From Stenotrophomonas pavanii (GTDB lineage: Bacteria > Pseudomonadota > Gammaproteobacteria > Xanthomonadales > Xanthomonadaceae), in contig NZ_FNFQ01000014.1 in NCBI RefSeq assembly GCF_900101175.1, positions 1 through 64,000 of the forward strand: a stretch of DNA of 64,000 nt, given 5' to 3'. Position numbers and translations under genes: made by a program. How positions within the stretch are numbered: position 1 is the first letter of the stretch; the number at the start of each line of letters is the position of its first letter. The notes beneath the pieces are model-generated. The model made no database searches. It was not told the origin of the DNA and saw nothing but the letters and a program-made list of their open reading frames with translations. Positions 1-8,500 of the stretch are shown here, one piece after another.

Positions 1-10
1 TTGCCCGTGC

Positions 11-33
11 TGCCGGCCAGCGGCCGGCACTAC
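11..33. repeat. SMAG/REP palindrome
   Basis: This is one GTAG-type palindromic element in its reverse form (TGCCGGCC...GGCACTAC). The core TGCCGGCC/GGCCGGCA is an inverted repeat and the GTAG signature sits at the right-hand end. The same element recurs more than a dozen times in this window. SMAG elements of this kind are characteristic of Stenotrophomonas maltophilia. It lies just behind the stop codon of the copper chaperone gene. Confidence 0.85.
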
Positions 34-40
34 CATCCCG

Positions 41-487
41 CTACGGCGCGACCTTGCGCACGGTCAACGTCGCGTTCGCTTCAGCACCGCCCTCCAGCTG
101 CAGCCGCAGCGGCAGCGCCTGGCCTTCCTTCAGCGCGCCCTTGCCCTGCATCAACATCAGGTGCAGGCCACCGGGCTTGAGCTCGGCACGCGCCCCCGGC
201 GCCAAGGGCAGGCGTTCAACGGCCCGCATCCGGCTGACCCCGTCGACGATCGTGGTCTCGTGCAGCGACACATCTCCGAAACCACTGATGGTCGCGCCGG
301 TGATTGCCACCGCGCTGCTGCAGCCATTGTGGATCACGCCATAGCCGGCGGTCATCGGCATCGCGGGATTCGGTGGCAGCCGCGCCCAGCCCCGCTCCAT
401 CGTGACGCAGGCCGGCTCAGCAGCGGACGCCGATGCTGCGGCCGCACACAGCACCAACAGTACGCCAACGAATGGTTTGGTTATCAT
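41..487 (-). CDS. Periplasmic copper chaperone, PCu(A)C family
   Basis: This 148-residue secreted protein belongs to the PCu(A)C family, which binds Cu(I) in the periplasm and delivers it to cuproenzymes such as cytochrome oxidase. Residues 1-22 form a signal peptide ending in an Ala-rich cleavage region. The copper site H-x(10)-M-x(21)-H-x-M is intact: His76, Met87, His109 and Met111. The ATG at 487 was chosen because the signal peptide begins there; the frame stays open upstream but reads as the antisense of the neighbour. The next gene is divergent, starting 34 bp away, so both promoters must lie in a very short interval or overlap the coding ends. Confidence 0.9.
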   Translation of the reverse strand: MITKPFVGVLLVLCAAAASASAAEPACVTMERGWARLPPNPAMPMTAGYGVIHNGCSSAVAITGATISGFGDVSLHETTIVDGVSRMRAVERLPLAPGARAELKPGGLHLMLMQGKGALKEGQALPLRLQLEGGAEANATLTVRKVAP

Positions 488-521
488 CGCCCAGGTTCCT
501 TCTTCGCAACGAGACCGCAGC

Positions 522-1298
522 ATGACGACGCTCATCGAGGTGATCAACCATGGCCCCATCCGCGAACTGCGCCTGGCGCGGCCGCCGGTCAATGCACTGG
601 ACACCGACCTGTGCCGGCAGTTGATCCATGCCATCGAGCTGGCCATGGCCGAAGACGCGCACGGCATCGTGCTGTCGGGCAGCGAGCGCATCTTCACCGG
701 CGGCATGGACGTGCCGCACCTGCTCTCGCATGGCGATGACAAGCACAAGCTGCTGGACACCTGGAACGCCTTCTTTGGCGCCGTGCGCACCCTGGCCGAG
801 AGCCGCATTCCGGTGGTCGCGGCGATCACCGGCCACGCCCCGGCGGGTGGCTGCGTGCTGGCGTTGTGCTGCGACTACCGGGTGATGGCGCGCAGCGCCG
901 ATCCGTCGCGCCCGTATGCCATCGGCCTGAACGAAGTGCAGGTCGGCCTGATTGCACCGGAAGGCATCCAGCGCCTGCTGCGCCGTGCGGTGGGCGTGCA
1001 CCGCGCCGGCGCGCTGCTGACCACCGGCGCGTTGGTGCCGGCCGAACAGGCGCTGCAGATCGGCCTGGTCGATGAGCTGGCCGAAGGTGACCTGGTGGTG
1101 GCACGTGCCGTGGCCTGGCTGCAGAACCTGCTCAGGCAGCCGCGCCAGCCGATGCTGCTGACGCGCGCGATTGCCCGCGCTGACCTGCACGAAGCGCTGC
1201 ACCCGGACCTGATCCAGCTCGACCGCTTCGTCGAAGCCTGGTTCGCCCCGGATGCGCAGAACGCCCTGCAGGCGCTGGTCGCCCGGCTGGGCAAGTAA
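522..1298 (+). CDS. Enoyl-CoA hydratase/isomerase family protein
   Basis: This 258-residue protein has a crotonase fold, which handles acyl-CoA thioesters through an oxyanion hole. The family signature is visible around residues 55-65 (IFTGGMD) and 104-120 (GHAPAGGCVLALCCDYR), and the usual acidic position is met by Glu138 in LNEVQVGL. The exact substrate cannot be told from sequence; hydratases, isomerases and hydrolases share this fold. ATG 522 was preferred over an upstream in-frame ATG because it starts at the conserved beginning of the fold. It stands alone, divergent from the copper chaperone gene, and is followed by a SMAG pair. Confidence 0.88.
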   Translation: MTTLIEVINHGPIRELRLARPPVNALDTDLCRQLIHAIELAMAEDAHGIVLSGSERIFTGGMDVPHLLSHGDDKHKLLDTWNAFFGAVRTLAESRIPVVAAITGHAPAGGCVLALCCDYRVMARSADPSRPYAIGLNEVQVGLIAPEGIQRLLRRAVGVHRAGALLTTGALVPAEQALQIGLVDELAEGDLVVARAVAWLQNLLRQPRQPMLLTRAIARADLHEALHPDLIQLDRFVEAWFAPDAQNALQALVARLGK

Positions 1299-1301
1299 AC
1301 G

Positions 1302-1378
1302 GTAGTGCCGGCCGCTGGCCGGCATCCGCAGCCCCCCCCAAGAGGATCATGAGGTTGCCGGCCAGCGGCCGGCACTAC
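1302..1378. repeat. Head-to-head SMAG pair
   Basis: Two SMAG palindromes face each other at 1302-1324 (forward, GTAGTGCCGG...) and 1356-1378 (reverse, ...CCGGCACTAC), about 30 bp apart. As RNA they could form either two small hairpins or one long one. They sit between the hydratase gene and the tesB promoter, where such pairs may end transcription or protect the upstream mRNA. Confidence 0.85.
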
Positions 1379-1405
1379 CGAAGATGGGGCCGCCGCCCTG
1401 ACCGG

Positions 1406-1411
1406 TATAAT
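1406..1411 (+). promoter_or_regulatory. TATAAT -10 box for tesB
   Basis: A perfect TATAAT lies about 41 bp before the tesB start. In this GC-rich DNA such a match is conspicuous and is the likely sigma-70 -10 element. No good -35 is visible at the usual spacing. Confidence 0.55.
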
Positions 1412-1451
1412 CAGGCCCTCTTTCACTGCTGTGGCCGCCCCCTTGAACGAC

Positions 1452-2351
1452 ATGCCCGAACCCGTCGTCTCCGAGCTGATCGACCTGCTCACGCTGGAGC
1501 GGCTGGAGGACAACCTGTTCCGCGGGCAGAGCCGCGACATCGGCACCAAGTACGTGTTCGGCGGGCAGGTGCTGGGACAGGCGCTGGCCGCCGCGCAAGC
1601 CACGGTCGACAACGGCCGCCACGTGCACTCGCTGCACGCCTACTTCCTGCGCGCCGGCAACATCGACCACCCGATCGTCTACGACGTGGACCGTACCCGC
1701 GACGGCGGCAGCTTCTCGGTACGCCGGGTCACCGCGATCCAGCACGGCAAGGTGATCTTCTTCTGCGCGGCCTCGTTCCAGCAGGCCGAGACCGGCGCCG
1801 AGCACCAGCACAAGATGCCCGAAGTGCCGCAGCCGGAGGACATCGAACCGAACCGGCCGCTGCCGGCCGAGGTGCTGGAACGCCTGCCGATCAAGGTGCA
1901 GCGCTGGCTGTCGCGTGGAGGTCCGTTCGAGTTCCGCCATGTCTATCCGCGCGACGAACTGAACCCGCCCAAGCGTCCGCCCTACCACCAGGTGTGGCTG
2001 CGCCTGAGCGAGCCGGTCGGCGATGCCCCGGAGCTGCACCAGGCCCTGCTGGCCTACGCCTCGGACTTCCACCTGCTGGGCACGGCGACCTTCCCGCACG
2101 GCATCAGCTACTACCACCCGCACGTGCAGATGGCCTCACTCGACCACGCGATCTGGTTCCACCGCCCGTTCCGTGCCGACGACTGGCTGCTGTACTCGCT
2201 GGACAGCCCCAGCGCACAGGATTCGCGGGGCCTGGCCCGCGGCCAGTTCTTCACCCGCAACGGCGTGCTGGTGGCCAGCACCGCGCAGGAAGGCCTGATC
2301 CGCGTCGTACCCGACCAGGCAGCGGCGGCCGCCGTGCCGGCCAAGGAGTGA
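1452..2351 (+). CDS. tesB: Acyl-CoA thioesterase II (TesB)
   Basis: This is a 299-residue double-hotdog thioesterase that hydrolyses acyl-CoA to free fatty acid and CoA in the cytoplasm. Family hallmarks are LTLERLEDNLFRGQS near the N-terminus, FGGQVLGQAL in the first hotdog, MASLDHAIWFHRPF carrying the catalytic Asp, and the C-terminal GQFFTRNG...STAQEG with the conserved Gln. The length fits E. coli TesB (286 residues). ATG 1452 was chosen because the homologous region begins there; a GTG at 1431 and a TTG at 1443 are in-frame alternatives. It is followed 4 bp later by the DUF2007 gene, so the two are probably co-transcribed. Confidence 0.92.
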   Translation: MPEPVVSELIDLLTLERLEDNLFRGQSRDIGTKYVFGGQVLGQALAAAQATVDNGRHVHSLHAYFLRAGNIDHPIVYDVDRTRDGGSFSVRRVTAIQHGKVIFFCAASFQQAETGAEHQHKMPEVPQPEDIEPNRPLPAEVLERLPIKVQRWLSRGGPFEFRHVYPRDELNPPKRPPYHQVWLRLSEPVGDAPELHQALLAYASDFHLLGTATFPHGISYYHPHVQMASLDHAIWFHRPFRADDWLLYSLDSPSAQDSRGLARGQFFTRNGVLVASTAQEGLIRVVPDQAAAAAVPAKE

Positions 2352-2355
2352 TCCG

Positions 2356-2859
2356 ATGCGCCAGATCTTCAGCAGCCAGCGTGTGGAAACCGTCGAAGGC
2401 GTGGCCGAGCTCCTGCGCGGGCACGGCATCGACGTCAAGGTGACCAACGGGCGCTCTTACAAGACCCGCCGCCGTGGGCAGTTCAGCTATACCGACCTGG
2501 GCAACGCCAACGCCTACCCGGCGGTGTGGATCGTGCGCGCCGACGACCAGCCGCGCGCGCGCGAGATCCTGCGCGAGGCGCGCCTGCTCGACACCACCCG
2601 CCGCGACCACCCGACCGCCGAGTTCGCCTTCCGCGATGCCCCGGAACAGGGCGGCGGCGGCCGCAGCTGGGCCTGGCGCATCCGCATCGCCCTGCTGGTG
2701 GTGATCGCCGGTGTGGCGCTGGTGATCGGCCTGCGCCACCGCAGCGCCCCGGCCCCGGTGGCGCCGGCGCCCGCTCCCCAGACGCAGCCGGCCCAGCCGG
2801 CCCCGCAGGCAACGCCGGAAGAGGAAGAAGTCCGGGTCCGCATCCAGCCATCGAAATAA
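2356..2859 (+). CDS. DUF2007-type membrane protein (pathogenicity-like protein)
   Basis: This is a 167-residue protein of unknown exact role. Residues 1-70 match the DUF2007 'putative signal transducing' fold, seen as the opening QIFSSQRVETVEGVAELL and the AVWIVRADDQPRAREIL helix. A single membrane helix follows at about residues 112-130, then a Pro/Ala/Gln-rich tail. The arrangement suggests a cytoplasmic sensor or adaptor anchored in the inner membrane. An AAGGAG ribosome-binding site overlaps the end of tesB and points to ATG 2356. Related Xanthomonas proteins are labelled 'pathogenicity-like', which is only a name and not a proven role. Confidence 0.8.
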   Translation: MRQIFSSQRVETVEGVAELLRGHGIDVKVTNGRSYKTRRRGQFSYTDLGNANAYPAVWIVRADDQPRAREILREARLLDTTRRDHPTAEFAFRDAPEQGGGGRSWAWRIRIALLVVIAGVALVIGLRHRSAPAPVAPAPAPQTQPAQPAPQATPEEEEVRVRIQPSK

Positions 2860-2894
2860 CCCACGGGTCGTACCCGTCGCTGGCCGGCAACTGC

Positions 2895-2961
2895 AAAAAG
2901 GGGACGGAGGGGATTAAGTCGTTTGTGGCACAAACGACTTAATCCCCTCCGTCCCCTTTTT
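2895..2961. repeat. 67-bp perfect palindrome, GGGGACGGAGGGG type, copy 1
   Basis: This is a perfect inverted repeat of two 33-nt arms around a single central base. The outer arm begins AAAAAGGGGACGGAGGGG and continues with ATTAAGTCG. An identical copy lies at 7106-7172 and a related one at 31098-31182. The run of T after the right arm would make it an efficient bidirectional terminator as well as a mobile-type repeat. It lies behind the DUF2007 gene. Confidence 0.95.
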
Positions 2962-2973
2962 TTGTCGTGAGGT

Positions 2974-2996
2974 TGCCGGCCGGGGGCCGGCACGAC
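2974..2996. repeat. Variant SMAG element
   Basis: This is a reverse SMAG copy with altered loop (GGCCGGGGGCCGG) and CGAC in place of CTAC at the right end, so the signature reads GTCG instead of GTAG. It follows the long palindrome directly and precedes the sigma factor gene. Confidence 0.75.
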
Positions 2997-3068
2997 CGTG
3001 CAGAAAGCCGGTCACACTTCGCGCGCGGCTCCGTCATGGGACACAATCCCAGCAGGAGAGCCGCCGCC

Positions 3069-4286
3069 ATGACGACGTTCGCCGCATCGATCGACCAGAC
3101 CCTGGAACGCGAACTGCCCGCCGCCGCCAGCGGTTGCCAGCACGCCTACGGCCGCATCGTGCTGGCCTGCCAGAACACGGTCACCGCCATCGCGCTGGCC
3201 ATCACCCGCGACCGCCAGGCCAGCGAAGACATCGCACAGGAAGCCTTCGTCAAGGGCTGGCAGCAGCTGCACCAGCTGCGCAGCTCGACCAGCTTCCTGC
3301 CCTGGCTGCGGCAGATCACCCGCAACCTGGCCCGCGACTGGCTGCGTGCCCAGCGTGGCCGACCGCTGACCGGCGAGGCGGCCGAGGTGGCGATGGGCAT
3401 GGCTGCCGACCCGGCCCCGGGTGCCGCCGACCGCCTGCAGCGGGTGGAGGAAGAGATCGCCGCCGAGGACATCATCTCGGCGCTGCCCGCCGACAGCCGC
3501 GAAGTGCTGCTCCTGTACTACCGCGAAGGCCAGCGTTCGCAGCAGGTGGCCGACCTGCTCGGGCTCAGCGACGCAGCCGTGCGCAAGCGCCTGTCGCGCG
3601 CCCGCGCCCTGGTCCGCGACGGCCTGCTGCAGCGCTTCGGTGAGTTCGCACGCAGCAGCGCGCCGAGCGCTGCATTCGCCACCGCGGTGGTGTCGATGGT
3701 CCTGGTGGCCGCGCCCGGCACCGCCAGCGCCGCGATCCTGCTCAGCACCGGCGTCGGCGTGGGCGGCAGCAAGCTGGGCCTGGGCGGCGTCAGTGCCGCA
3801 GGCGGCGCAGCCATGGGTTCACTGACGGCCGCCGCCAGCCAGCTGCACCTGATACCCGCCAGCAACTGGGCCGCCGTTGCCGGGGGCGTCGTCGGTGGCA
3901 TCATCGGCAGCTATCTGGGGGGCCGCTTCCTGCTGCGCTTCGCAGACACCCCGCAGGAGCGGGCGGCCGTGCGACGGTTCGTGCACCTCAATACGTTCAC
4001 TGCGATGGTCGTCTGCACCAGCCTGCTGGTCTCGCTGATGCTGCAGGTGCCGCTGTGGCTGCAACTTGCCATTCTCGTCATCGGCCTGGGTACGGTGAAC
4101 TACCAGTGCCTGGTGCCGCTGCAGCGCCTGATGGCCCCCATGATCGCGCGCGATTCGGCGCGGCGCGGCCGCAGCGGAACCAACTGGCAATACGAATCCG
4201 TCTACGGGCGCACCGGCATCATCGGGGCGAACGTCTTCGTGATCGGTCTGGTGGTGTATGCGCTGATGCGCAGCGGAAACGTATGA
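3069..4286 (+). CDS. ECF sigma factor fused to a C-terminal membrane domain
   Basis: This is a 405-residue two-part protein. The N-terminal ~190 residues are a sigma-70 family ECF factor: region 2 around residues 25-95 (DRQASEDIAQEAFVKGWQQL, FLPWLRQITRNLARDWLRA) and region 4 around 135-185 (LPADSREVLLLYYREG, DLLGLSDAAVRKRLSRAR). The remaining ~210 residues are hydrophobic and Gly/Ala-rich with several predicted membrane helices (about 200-225, 268-290, 310-335, 338-355, 378-400). Most ECF factors are soluble and about 190 residues long, so a built-in membrane anchor would hold it at the membrane, perhaps in place of a separate anti-sigma factor. ATG 3069 has an AGGAGA site upstream; ATG 3036 is an alternative. 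No anti-sigma gene is adjacent. Confidence 0.85.
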   Translation: MTTFAASIDQTLERELPAAASGCQHAYGRIVLACQNTVTAIALAITRDRQASEDIAQEAFVKGWQQLHQLRSSTSFLPWLRQITRNLARDWLRAQRGRPLTGEAAEVAMGMAADPAPGAADRLQRVEEEIAAEDIISALPADSREVLLLYYREGQRSQQVADLLGLSDAAVRKRLSRARALVRDGLLQRFGEFARSSAPSAAFATAVVSMVLVAAPGTASAAILLSTGVGVGGSKLGLGGVSAAGGAAMGSLTAAASQLHLIPASNWAAVAGGVVGGIIGSYLGGRFLLRFADTPQERAAVRRFVHLNTFTAMVVCTSLLVSLMLQVPLWLQLAILVIGLGTVNYQCLVPLQRLMAPMIARDSARRGRSGTNWQYESVYGRTGIIGANVFVIGLVVYALMRSGNV

Positions 4287-4289
4287 CGG

Positions 4290-4316
4290 ACAACGCCGGC
4301 ACTCTGCCGGCGTTGT
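4290..4316. terminator. Hairpin between convergent genes
   Basis: A 12-bp perfect stem (ACAACGCCGGCA with its complement) and a 3-nt loop begin 3 bp after the sigma factor stop codon. It separates the sigma factor gene from the convergent EF-hand gene. There is no strong T tract on either strand, so it is probably a weak or factor-assisted bidirectional terminator. Confidence 0.55.
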
Positions 4317-4337
4317 CGTCATTCACTGCGTTGAGCC

Positions 4338-4898
4338 TCAGCGCTGCGGCGCCGGTGCGCCACCGTCACGCGGGCCACCATGGCGGGGGCCGCCATGCAT
4401 CGGGCCCTTGGCCGCATCGAACTCGGCCTTGCTCAGCTGGCCGTCCTTGTTGGTGTCGGCGGCAGCGAACCAGGCATCACGATGCTGCTTCATGCGCAGC
4501 TCGCGGTCGGCCTTGTCCAGGTAGCCATCCTTGTTCAGATCAAGCTGGTCAAAACGCGCGGCCAGGCGCGGATCGGCCTTGGCTTCCTCGCGGCTGATGC
4601 GACCGTCCTTGTTGACGTCCAGCGTGGCCCAGCGCTCACCGCCATGGCCGCGGCGGCCATGCTGCCAGCGCGGCAGTTCGTCGCGCGAGAGCTTGCCGTC
4701 CTTGTTCTTGTCCAGCTCGTCGAACTTCGCTGCCAGGCGCGGGTTGGCGGCCGCCTCGCTGCGGTCGATGACGCCGTCACCGTTGGTGTCCAGCTTGGCC
4801 GGGCGCGGTGCCGGCGTGGCCGGGGTGTCGGCGGCCAGCGCGATTCCGGAAGCAGAGGTGCCCAGCAACAGGGCCAGCAGCAGGGGGGTACGGATCAT
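4338..4898 (-). CDS. Secreted EF-hand calcium-binding protein
   Basis: This 186-residue protein starts with a signal peptide (residues 1-23, ending ALA-AD) and then carries five EF-hand loops of the form D-x-[DN]-x-DG-x-[IL]: [48 protein letters not shown] and [12 protein letters not shown]. Between and after them are Arg/Gly/His-rich stretches (HGRRGHGG and a [12 protein letters not shown] tail). It is probably a periplasmic calcium-binding or calcium-sensing protein; the His-rich ends might bind other metals. It is convergent with the sigma factor gene and divergent from bpt. Its partner is unknown. Confidence 0.85.
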   Translation of the reverse strand: MIRTPLLLALLLGTSASGIALAADTPATPAPRPAKLDTNGDGVIDRSEAAANPRLAAKFDELDKNKDGKLSRDELPRWQHGRRGHGGERWATLDVNKDGRISREEAKADPRLAARFDQLDLNKDGYLDKADRELRMKQHRDAWFAAADTNKDGQLSKAEFDAAKGPMHGGPRHGGPRDGGAPAPQR

Positions 4899-5054
4899 GA
4901 GGTCACTCCTGGGGATGGGAACAGCGTCGGGGTAATCACTTCACCCTCGAGGGACAACAACGCCCGGACGCGACATCGGTTGACGCCGCTGCCGGTTCCG
5001 TTCATCCGGCGGACAGTCGCCGCCACTGCGACGGGCTGGGGCTATGCTGTGTCC

Positions 5055-5810
5055 ATGGCGATCCATGGCGACAGAGACGACGAACTGCGACTTTTCCAGA
5101 CCGGCGAGCACCCTTGCGGGTACTGGTCGGACCGGGTGGCACGCGACCTGGTGCTGGACCCGAACGACCGCCGCCTCGGCGCGCTCTATCCACTGGCACT
5201 GAGCTGGGGCTTCCGCCGCAGTGGCGACCTGGTCTACCGGCCGCACTGCGCGCACTGCCAGGCCTGCGTCGCAGTGCGGATCCCGGTGGCACGCTTCGCT
5301 CCGGACCGCAGCCAGCGCCGCTGCGCCGCCCGCAATGCCGACCTGGAGGTGCGGATCACCGCCGCCACCGCCCGCGACGACCTGTTCGCGCTGTATCACC
5401 GCTACCTCACCCACCGCCACGCCAACGGCGGCATGGACGACCACGGCCCGCACGAGTTCGAGCAGTTCCTGATCGGCAGCTGGTCGCACACCCGCTTCAT
5501 GGAGATGCGCCTGCCCGGCCACGACGGCCAGCCCAGCCAGCTGCTGGGGGTGGCGGTGACCGACGTCACCGAGCACGGGCTGTCGGCGGTCTACACCTTC
5601 TTCGACCCGGACCACGCCGCGCGCGGGCTGGGCACCTTCGCGATCCTGCAGCAGATCGAATGGGCACGCCGCGAGGGGCTGCCGCACGTGTATCTGGGCT
5701 ACTGGATCCGCGGCCACCAGAAGATGGACTACAAGCGCCGCTTCCATCCGCTGGAGGCGTATGACGGCCGCCGCTGGCACGATTTCGACAATGATCTGGA
5801 CGGGCGCTGA
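5055..5810 (+). CDS. bpt: Aspartate/glutamate leucyltransferase (Bpt)
   Basis: This 251-residue enzyme transfers leucine from Leu-tRNA to proteins with N-terminal Asp or Glu, marking them for ClpS/ClpAP degradation (the bacterial N-degron pathway). The N-terminal half shows the family motifs [15 protein letters not shown] and a Cys cluster ([14 protein letters not shown], near residues 73-86). The C-terminal GNAT-like half contains [21 protein letters not shown] and [15 protein letters not shown]. Length fits the family. ATG 5055 matches the conserved start; a GTG lies two codons upstream. It is often annotated as arginyltransferase, but gamma-proteobacterial members of this type are the leucyl form. 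Confidence 0.92.
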   Translation: MAIHGDRDDELRLFQTGEHPCGYWSDRVARDLVLDPNDRRLGALYPLALSWGFRRSGDLVYRPHCAHCQACVAVRIPVARFAPDRSQRRCAARNADLEVRITAATARDDLFALYHRYLTHRHANGGMDDHGPHEFEQFLIGSWSHTRFMEMRLPGHDGQPSQLLGVAVTDVTEHGLSAVYTFFDPDHAARGLGTFAILQQIEWARREGLPHVYLGYWIRGHQKMDYKRRFHPLEAYDGRRWHDFDNDLDGR

Positions 5811-5848
5811 CAAACCGCTGACACCGGGCCGGGTGCACAATACGGCCC

Positions 5849-7063
5849 ATGAACATGACCCGACGCCATCCCCTGATCCTCGCCCTGGCCCTGCTCTGCG
5901 GCGCCACGGCCCCTGCCTTCGCCACGTCCCCTGCGATGACCGAAAAGCCGTCCGCTGCGCTGCGCCTGGCCACCTACAACACCTCGCTGTACTCCGATGA
6001 CGCCGGCGGCCTGATCAAGGAGCTGGAAGGCGACAGCGAGCACGCGCGCAAGATCGCCGCGGTGCTGCAGCAGGTGCGCCCGGACCTGGTGCTGCTGAAC
6101 GAGTTCGACTTCGACGATGCCCATCTCGCCGCCGACCTGTTCCAGAAGCGCTACCTGGAAGTGGCCCAGCCTGGCGGCGGCAAGCCGCTGCATTTCGCCT
6201 ACCGCTACCTGGCCCCGGTCAACACCGGCGTGCCCAGCGGCCTGGACCTGGACAACAACGGCGTGGTCGGCGGCGAGGGCCGCAGCCGTGGCAATGACGC
6301 GTGGGGCTACGGCCTGCACCCGGGCCAGTACGGCATGCTGGTACTGTCGCGCTACCCGATCGATGAAGCCAAGGTGCGCAGCTTCCAGCTGCTGAAGTGG
6401 AGCGCGATGCCCGGTGCGATCCGCCCGGTCGACCCCCGCACCGGCCAGAGCTTCTACAACGATCATGTGTGGTCGCAGCTGCGGCTGTCGTCGAAGTCGC
6501 ATTGGGACGTGCCGGTGAAGACCCCGGCCGGCGTGGTGCACGCGCTGGTTTCGCACCCGACCCCGCCGGTGTTCGATGGCCCGGAAAAGCGCAACGCGGC
6601 GCGCAACCATGACGAACTGCGCCTGTGGCAGGAATACCTGTCCAAGGGTGACAAGCCCTGGCTGTGCGACGACAAGGGCCAGTGCGGCGGCCTGGCGCAG
6701 GATGCGCGCTTTGTGATCCTCGGCGACCTCAACAACGACCCGGCCGATGGCGATGGCCGCCATGAGGCGATCGTCGAGCTGATCGAGAACGCCCGCGTGC
6801 TGCGCTACCCCACCCCGCGCAGCGTCGGCGGCGAGCAGACCAGCCTGGCCTATGCGGCCAAGGGCATCGAGCGCAAGGGCGCGCCGTTCCACGCCACCGG
6901 CGATTTCGGCCCGAAGTCCGGCACGATGCGCCTGGACTACGTGCTGCCCTCGACCGGTTTCGAGTACGTGGGCAGCGGCATCTTCTGGCCGGCCAATGAG
7001 AGCCCGGAAGCGAAGATCGCCGACGGCAGCGACCACCACCTGGTGTGGGTGGACGTGCGGTAG
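5849..7063 (+). CDS. Secreted endonuclease/exonuclease/phosphatase family protein
   Basis: This 404-residue protein has a signal peptide (residues 1-26, ending AFA) and an EEP/DNase I-like fold. The metal-binding and catalytic motifs are readable in order: LATYNTSLYSDD near residue 40, LLNEFDFDD, GDLNNDPADGDGRH near residue 290, and the final SDHHLVWVDV. Members of this group hydrolyse phosphodiester or phosphomonoester bonds outside the cytoplasm; related proteins are annotated as extracellular nuclease or phytase-like. The substrate cannot be fixed from sequence. It starts 38 bp after bpt and ends before a SMAG-like repeat and the second long palindrome. Confidence 0.87.
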   Translation: MNMTRRHPLILALALLCGATAPAFATSPAMTEKPSAALRLATYNTSLYSDDAGGLIKELEGDSEHARKIAAVLQQVRPDLVLLNEFDFDDAHLAADLFQKRYLEVAQPGGGKPLHFAYRYLAPVNTGVPSGLDLDNNGVVGGEGRSRGNDAWGYGLHPGQYGMLVLSRYPIDEAKVRSFQLLKWSAMPGAIRPVDPRTGQSFYNDHVWSQLRLSSKSHWDVPVKTPAGVVHALVSHPTPPVFDGPEKRNAARNHDELRLWQEYLSKGDKPWLCDDKGQCGGLAQDARFVILGDLNNDPADGDGRHEAIVELIENARVLRYPTPRSVGGEQTSLAYAAKGIERKGAPFHATGDFGPKSGTMRLDYVLPSTGFEYVGSGIFWPANESPEAKIADGSDHHLVWVDVR

Positions 7064-7100
7064 CGTCGACTGGGTAGAGTCGACTGTTGGTCGACTGCAC
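7063..7100. repeat. GTCGAC-type repeat cluster
   Basis: This short stretch carries three GTCGAC units, two of them arranged as GTAGAGTCGACTGTTGGTCGAC. It starts with a GTAG-like signature and resembles another GTAG palindrome subfamily of Stenotrophomonas. It sits between the nuclease stop codon and the long palindrome. Confidence 0.6.
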
Positions 7101-7105
7101 GGTGG

Positions 7106-7172
7106 AAAAAGGGGACGGAGGGGATTAAGTCGTTTGTGGCACAAACGACTTAATCCCCTCCGTCCCCTTTTT
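7106..7172. repeat. 67-bp perfect palindrome, copy 2
   Basis: This is base-for-base identical to the copy at 2895-2961, including the core TCGTTTGTGGCACAAACGA. It lies between two convergent genes (the secreted EEP protein and purT) and ends 5 bp before the purT stop codon, so it probably terminates both. Confidence 0.95.
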
Positions 7173-7176
7173 CGGT

Positions 7177-8364
7177 TTACGGGCGCAGTTCGACGCCGAT
7201 GGCGTCGGCGGCATCACGCGCGATGGCGCGTGCTTCGTCGATGGTTGCCGCGCGCGCCAGGGTCACGCCGACGCGGCGGTGGCCATGCACGCTCGGCTTG
7301 CCGAACAGGCGCACGGCGGTGTCCGGCACCTGCAGTGCGGCGGCGACGTTGTTGAAGTACGGCACGCCCTCGCCGTGTGCCAACAGCGCGCACGAGGCCG
7401 ACGGGCCGCTCTGGCGGATCACCGGAATCGGCAGGCCAAGGATGGCGCGCGCGTGCAGCGCGAACTCGCTCAGCTCCTGCGATACCAGCGTCACCAGACC
7501 GGTGTCGTGCGGGCGCGGCGACACTTCACTGAACCACACCTCATCACCCTTCACGAACAGCTCGACACCGAACAGGCCCCAGCCACCGAGGTCATCGGTG
7601 ATCGCGCGCGAAATCTCTTCGGCACGCGCCAGTGCCGCGCTCGACATCGGCTGCGGCTGCCAGCTTTCGCGGTAGTCGCCGTCCTTCTGCAGATGGCCGA
7701 TCGGCGCGCAGAACGAGGTGCCACCGGCATGGCGCACGGTCAGCAGGGTGATCTCGTAATCGAAGTCGATGAAACCCTCGACGATGCAGCGGCCGGCGCC
7801 AGCGCGGCCACCGGTCTGTGCGTACTCCCACGCCGGGGCGATGTCCGCTTCGCTGCGCAGGGTGCTCTGGCCCTTGCCCGAGGACGACATGACCGGCTTG
7901 ACCACGCACGGCAGGCCAATGGCGGCCACGGCAGCACGGTACTCGGCCTCGGTATCGACGAAGCGGTACGGCGAGGTCGGCAGGCCCAGGGTTTCGGCGG
8001 CCAGGCGGCGGATGCCTTCGCGATCCATGGTCAGGCGTGCGGCGCGCGCAGTCGGGATCACCCGCAGGCCCTGCTCCTGCTCCAGCTGGACCAGGGTCTC
8101 GGTATGGATGGCCTCGATCTCCGGCACCACCAGGTGCGGCTGCTCCTGGGCGATCAGCGCACGCAGCGCCATGGCATCGAGCATGTCGATCACGTGCGAA
8201 CGGTGCGCGACCTGCATGGCCGGGGCATCGGCATAGCGATCGGCGGCAATCACCTCCACGCCCAGCCGCTGCAGCTCGATGGCCACCTCCTTGCCGAGTT
8301 CGCCCGAGCCCAGCAGCAGCACGCGGGTGGCGGAGGGGGACAACGGAGTTCCAAGCTTGGCCAT
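7177..8364 (-). CDS. purT: Formate-dependent phosphoribosylglycinamide formyltransferase
   Basis: PurT (395 residues) makes formyl-GAR from GAR, formate and ATP in purine synthesis, without needing formyl-tetrahydrofolate. It has the ATP-grasp layout: a preATP-grasp nucleotide fold at the start ([22 protein letters not shown]), the central ATP-binding segment ([15 protein letters not shown] near residues 155-170), and the C-terminal [16 protein letters not shown] with metal-binding residues. Length equals the family norm. ATG 8364 was chosen over an open frame upstream because the fold begins there. It is divergent from the SPFH operon. Confidence 0.95.
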   Translation of the reverse strand: MAKLGTPLSPSATRVLLLGSGELGKEVAIELQRLGVEVIAADRYADAPAMQVAHRSHVIDMLDAMALRALIAQEQPHLVVPEIEAIHTETLVQLEQEQGLRVIPTARAARLTMDREGIRRLAAETLGLPTSPYRFVDTEAEYRAAVAAIGLPCVVKPVMSSSGKGQSTLRSEADIAPAWEYAQTGGRAGAGRCIVEGFIDFDYEITLLTVRHAGGTSFCAPIGHLQKDGDYRESWQPQPMSSAALARAEEISRAITDDLGGWGLFGVELFVKGDEVWFSEVSPRPHDTGLVTLVSQELSEFALHARAILGLPIPVIRQSGPSASCALLAHGEGVPYFNNVAAALQVPDTAVRLFGKPSVHGHRRVGVTLARAATIDEARAIARDAADAIGVELRP

Positions 8365-8452
8365 GGCGGTTCCAGCAACGGTGTGAAGGCGGAGGGGCAT
8401 TCTAGCTGGCCGGGCACCCCGGGCAGGGCGTCCGACGAACGGTCGCCCCAAT

Positions 8453-8471
8453 GTGATATCACTTTGATATC
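8453..8471. promoter_or_regulatory. Tandem GATATC operator-like site
   Basis: Two GATATC hexamers at 8455-8460 and 8466-8471 are spaced 11 bp apart, one helical turn, and the first sits in the perfect palindrome GTGATATCAC. They lie 30 bp before the SPFH gene in otherwise GC-rich DNA. Ribbon-helix-helix repressors typically bind such closely spaced short palindromes, and the operon itself encodes one, so autoregulation is a reasonable inference. Confidence 0.55.
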
Positions 8472-8500
8472 TTGAATCGAATCCTCAAGGACGTACCGCC

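Noticed and set aside
2895..2961. Phage attachment site or replication origin
   Set aside because: The same palindrome occurs at three places without integrase or initiator genes, so a dispersed repeat is the better reading.
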